Assembly: GCA_033762625.1 (NCBI GenBank)
Contig: JANRLI010000011.1
Coordinates: 1 to 64,000 of the forward strand
Source of the DNA: Alphaproteobacteria bacterium
GTDB taxonomy: Bacteria; Pseudomonadota; Alphaproteobacteria; UBA9219; RGZA01
Length of the DNA: 64,000 bases
Direction of reading: 5' to 3'
The notes beneath the pieces are model-generated. The model searched no databases. It worked only from the letters and a program-made list of their open reading frames with translations, and was not told the DNA's origin. Below are positions 63,284 through 64,000 of the stretch, piece by piece. The stretch's first letter is position 1. Each line of letters starts with the position of its first letter. The position numbers and the translations under genes were made by a program.

Positions 63284-64000
63284 TTAATTAACCGTTCCGC
63301 CATTTTCGGCGCGGATTTGCTGACGCAGAATATCAATCGGCTGCAATAATCCTTTTTTCGGTTCAAAATGCCAGAACGCCCAGCCATTGCAGGCAGGTGC
63401 GCCTTGCACTTCCGCGCCGACCTTGTGAATGGAACCGCTGATGTGTCCCAGCGGCGATGGTGCGATGATGCTGGCATCCGCCTTGACCTTTGCTGAAAAC
63501 CGCTTGCGATGATCGAACAAGGCTTGGCCGGGACGAATGAGACCGCGTTCAAGGAGGGTACCAAATGGAATGCGTACCTCTTCGCGCTTAGATGTGATTT
63601 TCAAAACGTCTTCATCACTGATGGCCTGCACATTCGCGATGCGTTTTTTGGCGGCGGCGATATAGGTAATATCCTGCTCGCAGCCGATGAAATGACGGCC
63701 GAACTGTTTGGCCACAGCGCCGGTTGTGCCGGTGCCAAAGAAAGGGTCAAGCACGACATCACCGGGCCGCGTTGATGCCATCATGACGCGGGTTAATAAT
63801 GCTTCGGGCTTTTGCGTGGGGTGGGTTTTATCGCCCGCATCGTCTTTCAAGCGTTCATTGCCCGAGCAAATGGGGATGAACCAGTCGCTGCGCATTTGCA
63901 AATCATCATTAAACGCTTTCATCGCTTCGTAATTGAAGGTGGGGCGACCCTTTGCATCCTTGGCGCACCAGATTAAAGTTTCATGCGCATTGGTAAACCG
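63284..64000 (-). CDS. ccrM: Cell-cycle DNA methyltransferase CcrM (5' end beyond window)
   Basis: The C-terminal 239 codons of a beta-class adenine-N6 methyltransferase; the frame is open to the window end. [11 protein letters not shown] and [20 protein letters not shown] (the SAM-binding FxGxG region) are present. The C-terminal part, [19 protein letters not shown] and [13 protein letters not shown], is the CcrM-specific extension needed for GANTC recognition. CcrM methylates GANTC and is tied to the alphaproteobacterial cell cycle. The catalytic DPPY motif is expected outside the window. Confidence 0.95.
   Translation of the reverse strand, partial: RFTNAHETLIWCAKDAKGRPTFNYEAMKAFNDDLQMRSDWFIPICSGNERLKDDAGDKTHPTQKPEALLTRVMMASTRPGDVVLDPFFGTGTTGAVAKQFGRHFIGCEQDITYIAAAKKRIANVQAISDEDVLKITSKREEVRIPFGTLLERGLIRPGQALFDHRKRFSAKVKADASIIAPSPLGHISGSIHKVGAEVQGAPACNGWAFWHFEPKKGLLQPIDILRQQIRAENGGTVN

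Overview
The window reads as a chromosomal segment of a free-living or host-associated alphaproteobacterium. The clues are an alphaproteobacterial-type RpoC, a CcrM (GANTC) methyltransferase, the secE-nusG-rplKAJL and ffh-rpsP-rimM-trmD-rplS blocks, leuCDB, UbiE, an intracellular PHB depolymerase, the dsbA/DUF721/mutY block and many short dispersed palindromic repeats. The unusual load of peptidoglycan-degrading proteins recalls predatory Micavibrio-like lineages. That placement is inference only. The first ~480 bp differ in base and codon use from everything after them.

Layout. 1-16 kb: rpoC (5' end missing), an asparaginase, a lytic-transglycosylase-like gene, rluD, tRNA-Trp, secE, nusG, a few single genes, then rplK-rplA, two inserted unknown genes, rplJ and rplL. 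rpoBC do not follow rplL, which ends in a strong terminator. 16-24 kb: a SulP transporter, two tandem copies of a divergent 'XRE regulator / small protein' module, mutS and a DUF305 protein. 24.7-31 kb: one 2118-residue membrane-anchored coiled-coil protein, followed by cysQ. 32-44 kb: mutM, ubiE, the SRP/ribosome maturation block, murI and the leucine genes, with three small unknown genes between leuC and leuD.

44.4-58.3 kb is the accessory region. Three consecutive genes carry three unrelated muralytic domains: SleB-like, phage-tail-lysozyme-like, and lambda-R-like GH104 fused to an SGNH hydrolase. They share a short motif, [WF]-x-M-[HQ]-R-H, in their disordered C-terminal tails. A fourth protein, a TIM-barrel glycosidase-like product 8 kb away, ends in the same motif. 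None has a classical signal peptide. Downstream lie a tandem trio of small proteins, two of them with peptidoglycan-binding-like N-termini and a second shared tail (GEVGTTELP...GPVPPS), two diverged beta-carbonic-anhydrase-like paralogues, and a coupled pair of tiny ORFs ending in an 18-residue cationic amphipathic peptide. This tagged-hydrolase set is the best candidate for an undescribed system.

58-64 kb returns to conserved genes: dsbA-like, DUF721, mutY, a secreted unknown, phaZ and the 3' part of ccrM running off the window end. No rRNA operon, CRISPR array, transposase or integrase was seen. All family names come from reading motifs by eye; no database search was run.
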